Of a DNA stretch of 64,000 nucleotides, positions 19,638 through 27,146 are shown one piece after another (the stretch's first letter is position 1; every line of letters starts with the position of its first letter). Source of the DNA: Intestinibacillus sp. Marseille-P6563 (GTDB lineage: Bacteria > Bacillota > Clostridia > Oscillospirales > Butyricicoccaceae); NCBI RefSeq assembly GCF_900604335.1, contig NZ_UWOD01000002.1, positions 620,001-684,000 of the forward strand, written 5' to 3'. The notes under the pieces were generated by a model, which had not been told where the DNA came from, made no database searches, and saw only the letters and a list, made by a program, of their open reading frames with translations. Made by a program: the position numbers and the translations under genes.

Positions 19638-20339
19638 TTAGGGGTCCAAATATTGCATAAGTTTGCTGTCCCGCATGGAAACAAAGTCATCTCCGGCGAC
19701 GATGATGTGGTCGCGCAGACCGATGCTCAGCGGCAGCAACGTATCGCGGATGCGGCGGGTGGTCTGCATATCGTCATGACTGGGCAGCGCCAGACCGCCC
19801 GGATGGTTGTGCGCCAGGATGATGCTCGCCGCCTGATACCGGATGGCGAACTCGACCAGCTTGCGGATGCTCACATCGGTCGCGCGGGTAGTTCCCCGGC
19901 TCATTTCGGCCGATCCGAGCACCTTACCTTTCATATCGGTCGCTAGCGCAATCATGCGTTCTTCGTTCACGCCCACAAACCACGGCGAAATATATTCGCC
20001 AATGAGTTCGGTCGTGGTCAGCGCCGCACCTTTGAGGTCCTTTTCGGCCTTGTCCATCGAGTAACGGCGCATCATCTCGCGCAATAACGTAATCAGCAGC
20101 GCGGAATTCTCGCCCACGCCTTTCACGCTTTTGAGCGCCTCGGGCGAAGCATCCAGCACGCCATGCAGGCTGCCGAAGGTGTCGAGCAGCCGGTGGGCGA
20201 TCGGGTTGGTGTCCACACGGGGTACCGCAAAATACAGCAACAGTTCCAGTGCTTCATGGTCGTGGAAACCGTCCAGTCCCTGCTCCTGAAACCGCGCTTT
20301 CATGCGGCTGCGATGGTCACGGTGGATGGATTCACTCAT
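19638..20339 (-). CDS. radC: RadC-family JAB-domain protein
   Basis: The 233-residue protein has an N-terminal helix-hairpin-helix region (about residues 60-85, [13 protein letters not shown]) and a C-terminal JAB/MPN metalloprotease-like domain. The conserved ILAHNHPGG and the following S-x7-D zinc-binding pattern ([13 protein letters not shown]) are present. The biological role of RadC is disputed; a repair function is only historical. GAGGTGGATGC precedes the ATG. It heads the operon that continues with uvrB and the MBL protein. Confidence 0.93.
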   Translation of the reverse strand: MSESIHRDHRSRMKARFQEQGLDGFHDHEALELLLYFAVPRVDTNPIAHRLLDTFGSLHGVLDASPEALKSVKGVGENSALLITLLREMMRRYSMDKAEKDLKGAALTTTELIGEYISPWFVGVNEERMIALATDMKGKVLGSAEMSRGTTRATDVSIRKLVEFAIRYQAASIILAHNHPGGLALPSHDDMQTTRRIRDTLLPLSIGLRDHIIVAGDDFVSMRDSKLMQYLDP

Positions 20340-20372
20340 GCATCCACCTCGTTAAATCCAAACATTTGTTTC

Positions 20373-20401
20373 ATTCTATCACACTTATCCTGTCGATGCA
20401 A
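20373..20401 (-). promoter_or_regulatory. Promoter of the radC-uvrB operon
   Basis: Minus-strand TTGCAT (20396-20401) and TAGAAT (20373-20378) are 17 bases apart, about 35 bases before the radC ATG. No LexA-type palindrome was noticed nearby. Confidence 0.55.
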
Positions 20402-20409
20402 CCATGGGC

Positions 20410-21009
20410 TTATTCTTTGATCTTGGCAGCTGCTTCATCCAGCACCCGGGTACACATGGGCGTATCCCGCAGCGCCGGGAACGGCACGGTCGGCTGGGGT
20501 GGGCCATCGTGCTCGCGCAATTCCTTGCCCATCCAGAGTACATCCCGCCACTGGCCAAACTTATACATGCTGTTCTGGTACGCGCCCGAAATGATGAAAC
20601 CCATCGCTTTATGGAATTTCATGCTGCGCTCATTGGGCGAAGTGATGCCGACATAGATGTTATAATACCCCTGCATGCGCAGCAGTTCGAACAGGGCCGA
20701 ATACAGCGCGCTGGCGATGCCGCGGCGGTGAAAGTCCGCCGAAACATAGATGGATGTTTCGACCGACCACTGGTAGGCCGCGCGGGTGCGGTGGGGCGAC
20801 GCATAGCCATATCCGGCTACTTTACCGTCAATTATGCACACCAGCCAGGGCAGTTTTTCCGAAAAGGTGCGGATACGGCCGCAAAATTCCTCCAAACTGG
20901 GGGCTTCGTATTCCGAAGAAACGGTGGTTTGTTCTACATAGGGCGCATAGATCGCCAACATCGCCGCAGCGTCCTCCAAGGTCGCCGGGCGGATTTGAAT
21001 CGTGCTCAT
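20410..21009 (-). CDS. GNAT acetyltransferase, phosphinothricin/methionine-sulfoximine type
   Basis: The 199-residue protein matches the Pat/MddA-like branch of GNATs. It begins IQIRPATLEDAAAMLAIYAPYVEQTTVSSE and contains GYGYASPHRTRAAYQWSVE, the acetyl-CoA loop FHRRGIASALYSAL, and NERSMKFHKAMGF. The C-terminal tail of about 25 residues is longer than usual. AAAAGGAG precedes the ATG and it has its own promoter. Acetylation of a toxic amino-acid analogue is a family-level guess. Confidence 0.88.
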   Translation of the reverse strand: MSTIQIRPATLEDAAAMLAIYAPYVEQTTVSSEYEAPSLEEFCGRIRTFSEKLPWLVCIIDGKVAGYGYASPHRTRAAYQWSVETSIYVSADFHRRGIASALYSALFELLRMQGYYNIYVGITSPNERSMKFHKAMGFIISGAYQNSMYKFGQWRDVLWMGKELREHDGPPQPTVPFPALRDTPMCTRVLDEAAAKIKE

Positions 21010-21068
21010 GCAATCGGACTCCTTTTGTACCGCCTGGAAAAAGGCGGCATTTTCTCTATTTTATCATT

Positions 21069-21097
21069 ATTATACGCCCTTCCCCGGCATTGGACAA
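21069..21097 (-). promoter_or_regulatory. Promoter of the Pat-like GNAT gene
   Basis: Minus-strand TTGTCC (21092-21097) and TATAAT (21069-21074) are 17 bases apart. Confidence 0.7.
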
Positions 21098-21121
21098 GCA
21101 TCCAAACGGGCAAAGTTGCCT

Positions 21122-21151
21122 TTGCGAAAGCAGGCCCTTTCGTGGTATACT
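21122..21151 (+). promoter_or_regulatory. Promoter of the DUF4364 gene
   Basis: TTGCGA (21122-21127) and TATACT (21146-21151) are 18 bases apart and about 30 bases before the start codon; the promoter is divergent from the GNAT promoter. Confidence 0.5.
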
Positions 21152-21182
21152 GAAAGAAAAAACCTGTGGGGAGGGGATGGCG

Positions 21183-21722
21183 ATGGCACGCCACGGCTTT
21201 ATCCGTACCAAAGAAGAAATCAAATTCCTGATCTTATATGCGGCAGGTTATCTGCCGTTCCCGGTGGACTGGGAAACCATGGTCGATTTATGCACCTGGT
21301 GCGACGAAGGATTTGGCTTTTTTGAGCTCAAAGAGGCCTTTGACGAACTGCTGCACACCGGCCACATGGCCGAGCCCGAACCTGACCGGTTTGTCATCAC
21401 CGACAAGGGCCGGGAAACCATGGAGCTGTTTGAACGCAATCTCCCCTACTCGGTGCGCGAAGCAGCGCAGCAGTCTGCGCTGCGCGTGGTGCAGCAGCTC
21501 CGGCGCGATGCCGCTATTTCGACCGAGGTGCAGGAAGTCGCGCCGCACGACCTGCTGGTCACCATGACCATGGAAGATGTGTTTTCCCTGCAAATGCACG
21601 TGGTCAATCAGGGACAGGCCACGCTTTTGGAGCGCAATTTCCGTGCCCATGCCGAAAAAATCTATCAGGTACTTCTTGGGGCCGTGACCGATGATTATAC
21701 GTCTCCGTCAGAGTTGGACTAA
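21183..21722 (+). CDS. DUF4364 family winged-helix-like protein
   Basis: The 179-residue protein fits DUF4364, a Clostridia family. The N-terminal half reads as a winged helix (IKFLILYAAGYLPFPVDWETMVDL, then ELKEAFDELLHTGHM and a DRFVITDKGRE wing). A helix-rich and beta C-terminal half may bind a ligand or dimerise. ATG 21183 is preferred to ATG 21177 because the GGGGAGGGG ribosome site (21168-21176) directly abuts the latter. A DNA-binding role is inferred from the fold; no target is known. Confidence 0.82.
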   Translation: MARHGFIRTKEEIKFLILYAAGYLPFPVDWETMVDLCTWCDEGFGFFELKEAFDELLHTGHMAEPEPDRFVITDKGRETMELFERNLPYSVREAAQQSALRVVQQLRRDAAISTEVQEVAPHDLLVTMTMEDVFSLQMHVVNQGQATLLERNFRAHAEKIYQVLLGAVTDDYTSPSELD

Positions 21723-21823
21723 CTTCCAAAGCCGCCAGCGCTGCGCAGTTTTTGCAAAGGCTGGCGACTTTTTCTGTCTTTTTTGTTCATACTGCAAAAT
21801 TCTACATTTTTTTCATTTCATTT

Positions 21824-21837
21824 GTTGACCGTGCAAC
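21824..21837. promoter_or_regulatory. MarR operator copy 1
   Basis: GTTGACCGTGCAAC, with arms GTTG/CAAC, includes the -35 box of the marR-MATE promoter. A near copy lies 43 bases downstream. Confidence 0.6.
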
Positions 21838-21853
21838 TATCTTGCTATATAAT
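21825..21853 (+). promoter_or_regulatory. Promoter of the first MarR-MATE operon
   Basis: TTGACC (21825-21830) and TATAAT (21848-21853) are 17 bases apart. The -35 lies inside operator copy 1 and transcription should start just before copy 2. Confidence 0.78.
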
Positions 21854-21866
21854 GATTCCACTGTTA

Positions 21867-21880
21867 GTTGACTACGCAAC
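21867..21880. promoter_or_regulatory. MarR operator copy 2
   Basis: GTTGACTACGCAAC matches copy 1 at 11 of 14 positions and has the same GTTG/CAAC arms. It sits downstream of the predicted start site. Confidence 0.6.
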
Positions 21881-21900
21881 TTTTAGAAAGAAGGTTTTCC

Positions 21901-22371
21901 ATGCCTCATCAGACAATCACCATCCTCAAGTACATCTCGGTCATCCAACGCAACACCCAGCGATATTTCGACTCTATGCTGGAGCAACGTGGGATTGGCA
22001 GCGGTCAACAGTTCTTCCTGCTGCGTATTTCGGAAAATCCGGGCGTCACCATGTATGACCTATCCCAAATCGGCAACTTCGATAAAGGTACGGTCACAAA
22101 GGCCGTGCAAAAGCTGGCCGAAGAAGGGTATGTCAAAGTCACCGTAGACCCATCGGATAAGCGCGTGCGCCATCTGCACGTCACCGAGCAGGCCAAGCTG
22201 GTCATTGAAGAAATCTATACGCTGCGCAACCGCTGGATCGATCAGCTGATGACCGATCTGACCCCAGAACAGCGGGATGCTCTGTTCCAAACCCTGAAAA
22301 CCATGTCCGAATACTCCTGCACCGGCTTGCAGGAATTATGTCAGCAAAAGGAGACCCCGCATGAAAGCTGA
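21901..22371 (+). CDS. MarR-family transcriptional regulator (first MATE module)
   Basis: The 156-residue winged-helix protein has helices around YDLSQIGNFDKGTVTKAVQKLAEEGYV (recognition helix) and a wing DPSDKRVRHLHVTEQAK, the usual MarR layout. The ATG at 21901 follows AGAAAGAAGG; an in-frame ATG at 21868 lies inside operator copy 2 and is not used. It overlaps the MATE gene by 11 bases. Two operator copies in its promoter predict autorepression with release by a drug-like ligand. Confidence 0.9.
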   Translation: MPHQTITILKYISVIQRNTQRYFDSMLEQRGIGSGQQFFLLRISENPGVTMYDLSQIGNFDKGTVTKAVQKLAEEGYVKVTVDPSDKRVRHLHVTEQAKLVIEEIYTLRNRWIDQLMTDLTPEQRDALFQTLKTMSEYSCTGLQELCQQKETPHES

Positions 22372-23779
22372 AACCTCTCTTTCCGAAAATCCATTGGGAT
22401 ATGAGCCCATTCCGCGTTTGCTCATTAACTTTTCTATCCCCGCCATCATTTCTTGTCTGGTCAACTCCATTTATAATATTGTTGACCAGATTTTTATCGG
22501 TCAAGGCGTGGGCTATCAAGGCAATGCTGCAACGACTGTCGCCTTCCCCCTCATGATCATCCTGACCGCTTTCGGCACGACCGTGGGCTCGGGCAGCAGT
22601 GCATTGGCTGCTATCCGCTTGGGCGAAGGCAAAGACCGGGATGCCAAAAAGGCCTTAAACAATGCGTTCCAGTTTATCATTGGGCTAGGGCTTGTCATTA
22701 TGATCGTGGGCATCGTCTTTTTGCGGCCCATCCTTTGGCTATTTGGCGCTAAAGATGATGTCATCATGGGATATTCCTATGATTATACCTTCATCATCCT
22801 GCTCGGTACGCCGTTCAACCTGGTGTCCATTGTATTGTCCAACCTGGCGCGTACCGATGGCCATCCCCGTTTGTCCATGTACGGTATGCTCATCGGCGCA
22901 GGTCTGAACACCATCCTAGACCCCATCTACATTTTTGTACTGCATTGGGGCGTACGCGGTGCAGCCATCGCTACCATCACTTCGCAGATCATCTCGGCCC
23001 TGATTTTGACGACGTATTTTCTTCGTCCGGCTCGCAATAAACCGCAGCATATGCGCATCCAGAAAAAATATCGCAAGATGCGCTGGCCTTTGGTCGGCCA
23101 TATGATCATGCTCGGTATTTCGTCGGGTATCACCCAGTCGGTGGGCTGCATTATGCAGGTGGTCATGAACAATTCCCTGATGTATTACGGCAACCTCAGC
23201 TCAACCGGCGGTGATGTCGCTTTGAGCGCCATGGGCATTGTCATGAAAATCGCGATGATCATGGGTGCGTTCGGCATTGGCATCGGCATCGGCGCCCAGC
23301 CGATTCTGGGCTTTAACCGCGGCGCGGAAAAATACGACCGCATCCGCAAAACCTATTTGCTGGCCGTGACCTTTGCAACGCTGCTCATCTTTGCCTGCTG
23401 GTTGGTTTGTCAGATCTTCCCCGAACAGATTATCAGCATCTTCGGCAAAGAAAACGCTAAATTCACCGATTTTGCAGTCAAATGCCTGCGTATTTATCTG
23501 TTCAGCATCTTCTGTGCTGGATTCCAGATCGTATCGACCAACTACTTCCAGGCTACCGGACAGCCGCTCAAGGCTTCCATCCTGTCATCGCTGCGGCAGC
23601 TTTTGCTGCTCATCCCGCTGATTATCATTCTGCCCCTGTTCTTTGGGCTCAATGGTATTTTGTATTCGGCGCCCATTGCCGACGTGCTCAGTGCAGTGAT
23701 CGTTGCCATCTTTATCATTCCCGAAATGCGCAAGCTTTCCGCTCACATCAAGCAGCAAAACCAAGTGCTCGCCCATTGA
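22361..23779 (+). CDS. MATE-family efflux transporter (first module)
   Basis: The 472-residue protein has twelve predicted membrane helices in two similar halves. It begins LGYEPIPRLLINFSIPAIISCLVNSIYNIVDQIFIGQGVG, the typical MATE entry helix. A second-half equivalent of the substrate chamber is at GIGIGAQPILGFNRGAEKYDR. MATE proteins export cationic drugs or metabolites against Na+ or H+. AAAGGAG precedes the ATG, which lies inside the marR coding region. A bidirectional terminator follows. Confidence 0.93.
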   Translation: MKAETSLSENPLGYEPIPRLLINFSIPAIISCLVNSIYNIVDQIFIGQGVGYQGNAATTVAFPLMIILTAFGTTVGSGSSALAAIRLGEGKDRDAKKALNNAFQFIIGLGLVIMIVGIVFLRPILWLFGAKDDVIMGYSYDYTFIILLGTPFNLVSIVLSNLARTDGHPRLSMYGMLIGAGLNTILDPIYIFVLHWGVRGAAIATITSQIISALILTTYFLRPARNKPQHMRIQKKYRKMRWPLVGHMIMLGISSGITQSVGCIMQVVMNNSLMYYGNLSSTGGDVALSAMGIVMKIAMIMGAFGIGIGIGAQPILGFNRGAEKYDRIRKTYLLAVTFATLLIFACWLVCQIFPEQIISIFGKENAKFTDFAVKCLRIYLFSIFCAGFQIVSTNYFQATGQPLKASILSSLRQLLLLIPLIIILPLFFGLNGILYSAPIADVLSAVIVAIFIIPEMRKLSAHIKQQNQVLAH

Positions 23780-23787
23780 TACAAGCT

Positions 23788-23818
23788 AAAACCCGGCAGA
23801 GAAACTCTGCCGGGTTTT
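23788..23818. terminator. Bidirectional terminator between two MATE genes
   Basis: AAAACCCGGCAGAG (23788-23801) pairs with CTCTGCCGGGTTTT (23805-23818) around AAA. It sits one base beyond the stop of the converging MATE gene. Confidence 0.9.
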
Positions 23819-23819
23819 G

Positions 23820-25190
23820 TTATGTGCTCGCTTCCTGCTCTGCCGGGTATGAGATGCCCTGCATTTTTTTATACGTCCCCAGATACAATGTCACCGCCAA
23901 GATGAGGGAAAGGACATCGGCGACCGGTTGCGCCCAGAGCAGACCGGTCAGGCCAAGCGATGCCTTCAAAAGAAAGAGCGCCGGGATGAAAATAATGCCT
24001 TGCCGGCTCAGGTTGATGACCAGCGAAGCGGTAGCCGCCCCCATCGCTTGCAGGGTATTGATCAAAACATAGAAAATCCCAAACAAACAGCTTGTTGTGA
24101 GCAGAATCTTTGCAAACTGTACGGCATAGTCAAATGCGACAGTATCGGTCAAAAATACGCTTACAATTTGATCGACAAACAGGTAGCAAATCGCCGTCAG
24201 GACCACTCCCAGAATCAAAGCAAACGTCAAAGAAAATTTTAAAATCGCCTGAAAACGTTCCCAAAGCCTTGCGCCTACGCAGTATCCCAACAGCGGCTGT
24301 ACGCCTTGGCCTAAGCCCATGCAGACCATACCGGTGATGGTAACGACCTTCATGGCAACGCCCATGCCGGCGATGGCCATATCGCCGTATTCAGCCATCT
24401 GGCTGTTGATTAAAATTTGGGATACGCTCATCAGAATAGTGCCCAGTGCCGCCGGAACCCCAATGGCAAGCACCCGGCTGCAAACATGGTTTCCGACCGT
24501 AAAGTCCTTCGGATGGATGCTGAGGCTGGAGGTTCCGCGCAGAAAATACAGAATATAATATCCGGCGCCGAACAAATTGCCGATCACCGTTGCAATCGCG
24601 GCGCCCGCAATATTCCATCCCAGACCCAGAATCATGATGGGGTCTAAAATGACATTAAGCAGATTGCCGATCAGCTGCCCCATCATGGCTTTGTTGGATT
24701 CACCTTCGGCACGGATGACATTCGCAAAGCAGTTCGAAATCAGCACAAACGGGCCGCTATACGCTACGATACTCAAATAGGTCTTAGCCAGCTCCCAGGT
24801 ATCCGCACTCGCCCCAATCAAGGACAGCAGTGGGTCCATACACACCAAAAAGAGTATGGTCATGGCGATACCAATCACGACACATCCCCACATGCAGAAC
24901 GAGCATACTTTCCGGGCATATTCCTTTTTGCCTTCTCCCAAAGCACGGGAAATGACCGAAGTTCCGCCAATACCAAACGCTGTGCCGACGGCCATAAACA
25001 GCAGAAAAACCGGGGTCGCCAGCGATACGGCTGCCACCTGTAAAGCATCCTTTGTCTGTCCGACAAAAAAGGTATCTGCCAGGTTATAGACCAGTACCAT
25101 CAGCATGGCCACCATGGCCGGCATGGCATTTTTGAACACGGCTCTGGGAACCGGCATCTTTTCAAAGACTTCCATGGATTTTTCCTGCAT
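23820..25190 (-). CDS. MATE-family efflux transporter (second module)
   Basis: The 456-residue protein has twelve membrane helices. Characteristic parts are VLVYNLADTFFVGQ, GTAFGIGGTSVISRALGEGKKE and the second-half GLGQGVQPLLGYCVGA. It differs clearly from the neighbouring MATE protein, so this is not a recent tandem copy. AAGGAGGAAC precedes the ATG. It lies 75 bases downstream of a MarR gene on the same strand, with a hairpin and an operator-like palindrome between them. Confidence 0.93.
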   Translation of the reverse strand: MQEKSMEVFEKMPVPRAVFKNAMPAMVAMLMVLVYNLADTFFVGQTKDALQVAAVSLATPVFLLFMAVGTAFGIGGTSVISRALGEGKKEYARKVCSFCMWGCVVIGIAMTILFLVCMDPLLSLIGASADTWELAKTYLSIVAYSGPFVLISNCFANVIRAEGESNKAMMGQLIGNLLNVILDPIMILGLGWNIAGAAIATVIGNLFGAGYYILYFLRGTSSLSIHPKDFTVGNHVCSRVLAIGVPAALGTILMSVSQILINSQMAEYGDMAIAGMGVAMKVVTITGMVCMGLGQGVQPLLGYCVGARLWERFQAILKFSLTFALILGVVLTAICYLFVDQIVSVFLTDTVAFDYAVQFAKILLTTSCLFGIFYVLINTLQAMGAATASLVINLSRQGIIFIPALFLLKASLGLTGLLWAQPVADVLSLILAVTLYLGTYKKMQGISYPAEQEAST

Positions 25191-25213
25191 CGATTGTTCC
25201 TCCTTGTGTTTTT

Positions 25214-25227
25214 AATAGCAAGCTATT
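25214..25227. promoter_or_regulatory. Operator-like palindrome before the second MATE gene
   Basis: AATAGCAAGCTATT is a perfect 6+2+6 inverted repeat about 24 bases before the MATE start. Its AGCAAGCT core recurs in the marR promoter (25742-25749). Confidence 0.5.
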
Positions 25228-25241
25228 GAACTAAGGAAAAG

Positions 25242-25267
25242 AAGCGCCCGGAAGCATGCGGGCGTTT
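25242..25267 (-). terminator. Internal terminator/attenuator between marR and MATE
   Basis: On the minus strand a CGCCCG/CGGGCG stem (25245-25250 with 25259-25264, extendable by three pairs) is followed by a T/C-rich stretch. Its 3' side touches the end of the marR gene. Confidence 0.5.
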
Positions 25268-25697
25268 ATTTTGGGTTTACATTGTCGTATATTTTTTGCA
25301 GCAGCGCGTGGAGTGTGGCTTGCTCCTCGCCGGTCAGTCCGTGGACGATGATTTGGTCCATTTCCTGCATATTTTCCCGGGCGTCCTGACAGCACTTCTC
25401 CCCGGCCGGCATGATCCGTACCAATTTGATGCGTTTATCGGAAGGGTCGGTGAAACAGTCCACCAGTTTCTTGATGGCCAACCGGTTGACAATCCCGGCA
25501 CAGGTAGACTGCGCTACGCCCAGAATGTGCTCCAACTCTTTGAGGGAATAGGTCTTATCTTCCTTTTCATATAGCGCCATCAAGACCCAGATTTGTACCA
25601 GGGTCAGATCGCTTTGGCGCAGCGAATTGTTGACCATCCGCTCGATTGCATCGTTGATTTGTTTGATCTGTTGCCCGATCGTCACATTCGTGTTCAA
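25266..25697 (-). CDS. MarR-family transcriptional regulator (second MATE module)
   Basis: The 143-residue winged-helix protein has KTYSLKELEHILGVAQSTCAGIVNRL as helix-turn-helix and the wing FTDPSDKRIKLVRIMPAG. It is read from a TTG codon at 25697 behind GGGAGGTGAAAGG; no ATG is available at a proper distance. Its promoter is covered by a long inverted repeat, predicting autorepression. The downstream MATE transporter is the likely target. It is only distantly similar to the first MarR. Confidence 0.9.
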   Translation of the reverse strand: MNTNVTIGQQIKQINDAIERMVNNSLRQSDLTLVQIWVLMALYEKEDKTYSLKELEHILGVAQSTCAGIVNRLAIKKLVDCFTDPSDKRIKLVRIMPAGEKCCQDARENMQEMDQIIVHGLTGEEQATLHALLQKIYDNVNPK

Positions 25698-25725
25698 CCT
25701 TTCACCTCCCGCTTTGCATGACTTT

Positions 25726-25754
25726 ATGATACCATTTCAAAAGCAAGCTGTCAA
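25726..25754 (-). promoter_or_regulatory. Promoter of the second MarR gene
   Basis: Minus-strand consensus TTGACA (25749-25754) and TATCAT (25726-25731) are 17 bases apart. Confidence 0.8.
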
Positions 25755-25769
25755 TACCATGCTTTTGAA
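25736..25769. promoter_or_regulatory. Inverted repeat spanning the marR -35 region
   Basis: TTCAAAAGCA (25736-25745) and TGCTTTTGAA (25760-25769) are perfect 10-base arms with a 14-base spacer that contains the -35 box. Confidence 0.65.
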
Positions 25770-25789
25770 TAGGTTGCAGATAGAAAATC

Positions 25790-25819
25790 AGCCGCCAGCG
25801 AATGCTTTCGCTGGCGGCT
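25790..25819 (-). terminator. Intrinsic terminator of the small membrane gene
   Basis: AGCCGCCAGCGAA (25790-25802) pairs with TTCGCTGGCGGCT (25807-25819); in the minus direction it runs into GATTTTC. Confidence 0.75.
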
Positions 25820-25835
25820 CGATCCCTGTGTACTT

Positions 25836-26306
25836 TTACCGAATCAGTTTGCGCCGGTATGCGCCGCAGTATAAGATGCCCAGTTGCAGACAGGCGAATG
25901 CGACCACCAGTCCCAGCACTGACATCTCGTTCATCCAAGGCAAAAAGCCGAAAAACTGCGAAACCACCGGGAATAAAATCCACTGGTAAAACAGATTGGA
26001 GTTTTGCGCCATCAGGCCAAAGGCGGCCAGAAAGGCCGGCAGTGTTAGCAGCAGCGACGCAATCCAATAGATGGAATCCAGAAACAGAATGGTACGATTT
26101 CCGGTATGCAAAGCATAAAATGTACGCCACAAACTCGCCACCAGAAAGACAAGTGTGGCTGCCAGATGAATCCCCCCAAAATACGCGGGCGAACCCGCGC
26201 CGGCCAAATAGGTCGTTACCTGTAAAACCATCGTAAAGATGGCATAGCCCCCCGTGACCTTGGCCCAAAAAATCCCCCTTGACGGACGATCAGAATCTTG
26301 TTGCAT
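25836..26306 (-). CDS. Four-helix membrane protein of unknown function
   Basis: The 156-residue protein has four clear hydrophobic segments (about residues 14-36, 43-62, 74-98 and 125-150) joined by short loops and a basic end. No family was recognised. GAGGTGAATCAACC precedes the ATG. An alternative frame over the same stretch (25702-26268) has no membrane pattern and runs through the terminator, so it is rejected. The gene lies 12 bases after the coiled-coil gene and probably ends that operon. Confidence 0.7.
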   Translation of the reverse strand: MQQDSDRPSRGIFWAKVTGGYAIFTMVLQVTTYLAGAGSPAYFGGIHLAATLVFLVASLWRTFYALHTGNRTILFLDSIYWIASLLLTLPAFLAAFGLMAQNSNLFYQWILFPVVSQFFGFLPWMNEMSVLGLVVAFACLQLGILYCGAYRRKLIR

Positions 26307-26318
26307 GGTTGATTCACC

Positions 26319-26561
26319 TCATACAGATATCCCAAACCGAGAAAGCATTTCCCGATTGGTCATTTTTTTGGTCAGCAGCTCTCGAAACCGCACGGTCTTG
26401 GTCTTACCTTGCAGGCGCAAGGTGTCCAGTTCTTGTGCAAACTGTTCCCGCTCGGCCAGAAGAGTTTCTGCTAAATCCTCCAGCTGCGCCAGACGTTCCA
26501 GAGCTGCCGCCGGATCGGATACTTCGATCCCATCCGGAGTGCGCCTTGTCAAACGCTCCAT
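26319..26561 (-). CDS. Small coiled-coil protein, phage/ICE-like
   Basis: The 80-residue protein begins MERLTRRTPDGIEVSDPAAALERLAQLEDL, a style of N-terminus common in small proteins of Firmicutes phages and conjugative elements. It continues as a charged helix (AERLAQ... EQFAQELDTLRL) likely to form a coiled coil and ends KMTNREMLSRFGISV. Function is unknown. AAAAGGAGG lies upstream of the ATG. It sits 12 bases after the zinc-ribbon gene. No integrase or other mobile genes were seen around it. Confidence 0.6.
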   Translation of the reverse strand: MERLTRRTPDGIEVSDPAAALERLAQLEDLAETLLAEREQFAQELDTLRLQGKTKTVRFRELLTKKMTNREMLSRFGISV

Positions 26562-26573
26562 GAAAGCCTCCTT

Positions 26574-26966
26574 TTATTTGGGCACTTCCCGTCCACAGCG
26601 CTTGCAAAAGGCAAAGCCTTCGCCCAGCGGTGCGCCGCAATACGGACAATATCCCGCTTCGGATGCCTGGCTGGGTTGCGACGGCCGTTTTTTCGGCTCC
26701 AACGGGTCGGGCTCTTCGCCTTCGTCGGTGATGTCAAATTCCGAATATCGGTTTTCGCTCGTGGCATTTTTAAAATGATACACCGCGTTGATGACACCCA
26801 TCGCGATAAAGCAAAGGCCAAACAGCGGAAAAATCATGCCCACCATCCCGGCGCCGCTCGTCATGCTCGCGGCAAGAATGGTCCAGAAAATGCCGAATAC
26901 GATCGCAACCACCGAACCGACGCCGCCCATCATCGAAGGGCCGCGGCCGGGCTTGATGCTTTTCAT
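26574..26966 (-). CDS. Membrane protein with C-terminal zinc ribbon
   Basis: The 130-residue protein has two transmembrane helices (about residues 13-36 and 39-65), an acidic linker (FDITDEGEEPDPLEPKKRP) and a C-terminal zinc ribbon (CPYCGAPL ... CKRCGREV). The start is the ATG at 26966, behind AAAGGA and about 30 bases from a good promoter. The very long upstream frame opposite the aminotransferase is a shadow. Function is unknown; zinc-ribbon membrane proteins of this size are common in Clostridia. Confidence 0.72.
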   Translation of the reverse strand: MKSIKPGRGPSMMGGVGSVVAIVFGIFWTILAASMTSGAGMVGMIFPLFGLCFIAMGVINAVYHFKNATSENRYSEFDITDEGEEPDPLEPKKRPSQPSQASEAGYCPYCGAPLGEGFAFCKRCGREVPK

Positions 26967-27000
26967 CGGTTCCACATCCTTTGCGCTTTTGGATGTATTC

Positions 27001-27029
27001 AGTGTACGGGCTTTGGGGGCGCAAGTCAA
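27001..27029 (-). promoter_or_regulatory. Promoter of the zinc-ribbon gene
   Basis: Minus-strand TTGACT (27024-27029) and TACACT (27001-27006) are 17 bases apart. Confidence 0.65.
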
Positions 27030-27101
27030 GCAACAATATGGAAACCAAATTTTGCAGGTCCTCTGGATTTTGAAAATGGTCTGTTTTTTCGTGCTGCTGC
27101 G

Positions 27102-27110
27102 TGCTATAAT
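27102..27110 (+). promoter_or_regulatory. Extended -10 promoter of the aminotransferase gene
   Basis: TGCTATAAT lies 36 bases before the ATG; the -35 region is weak. Confidence 0.5.
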
Positions 27111-27146
27111 AGCCAAAGAAACAAAAGAAAGTGAAGTGTAACACCG

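Noticed and set aside
25702-26268. 188-codon frame overlapping the four-helix membrane gene
   Set aside because: It passes through the terminator hairpin and the marR operator and lacks a ribosome site. The 25836-26306 frame has a clear membrane pattern and start.
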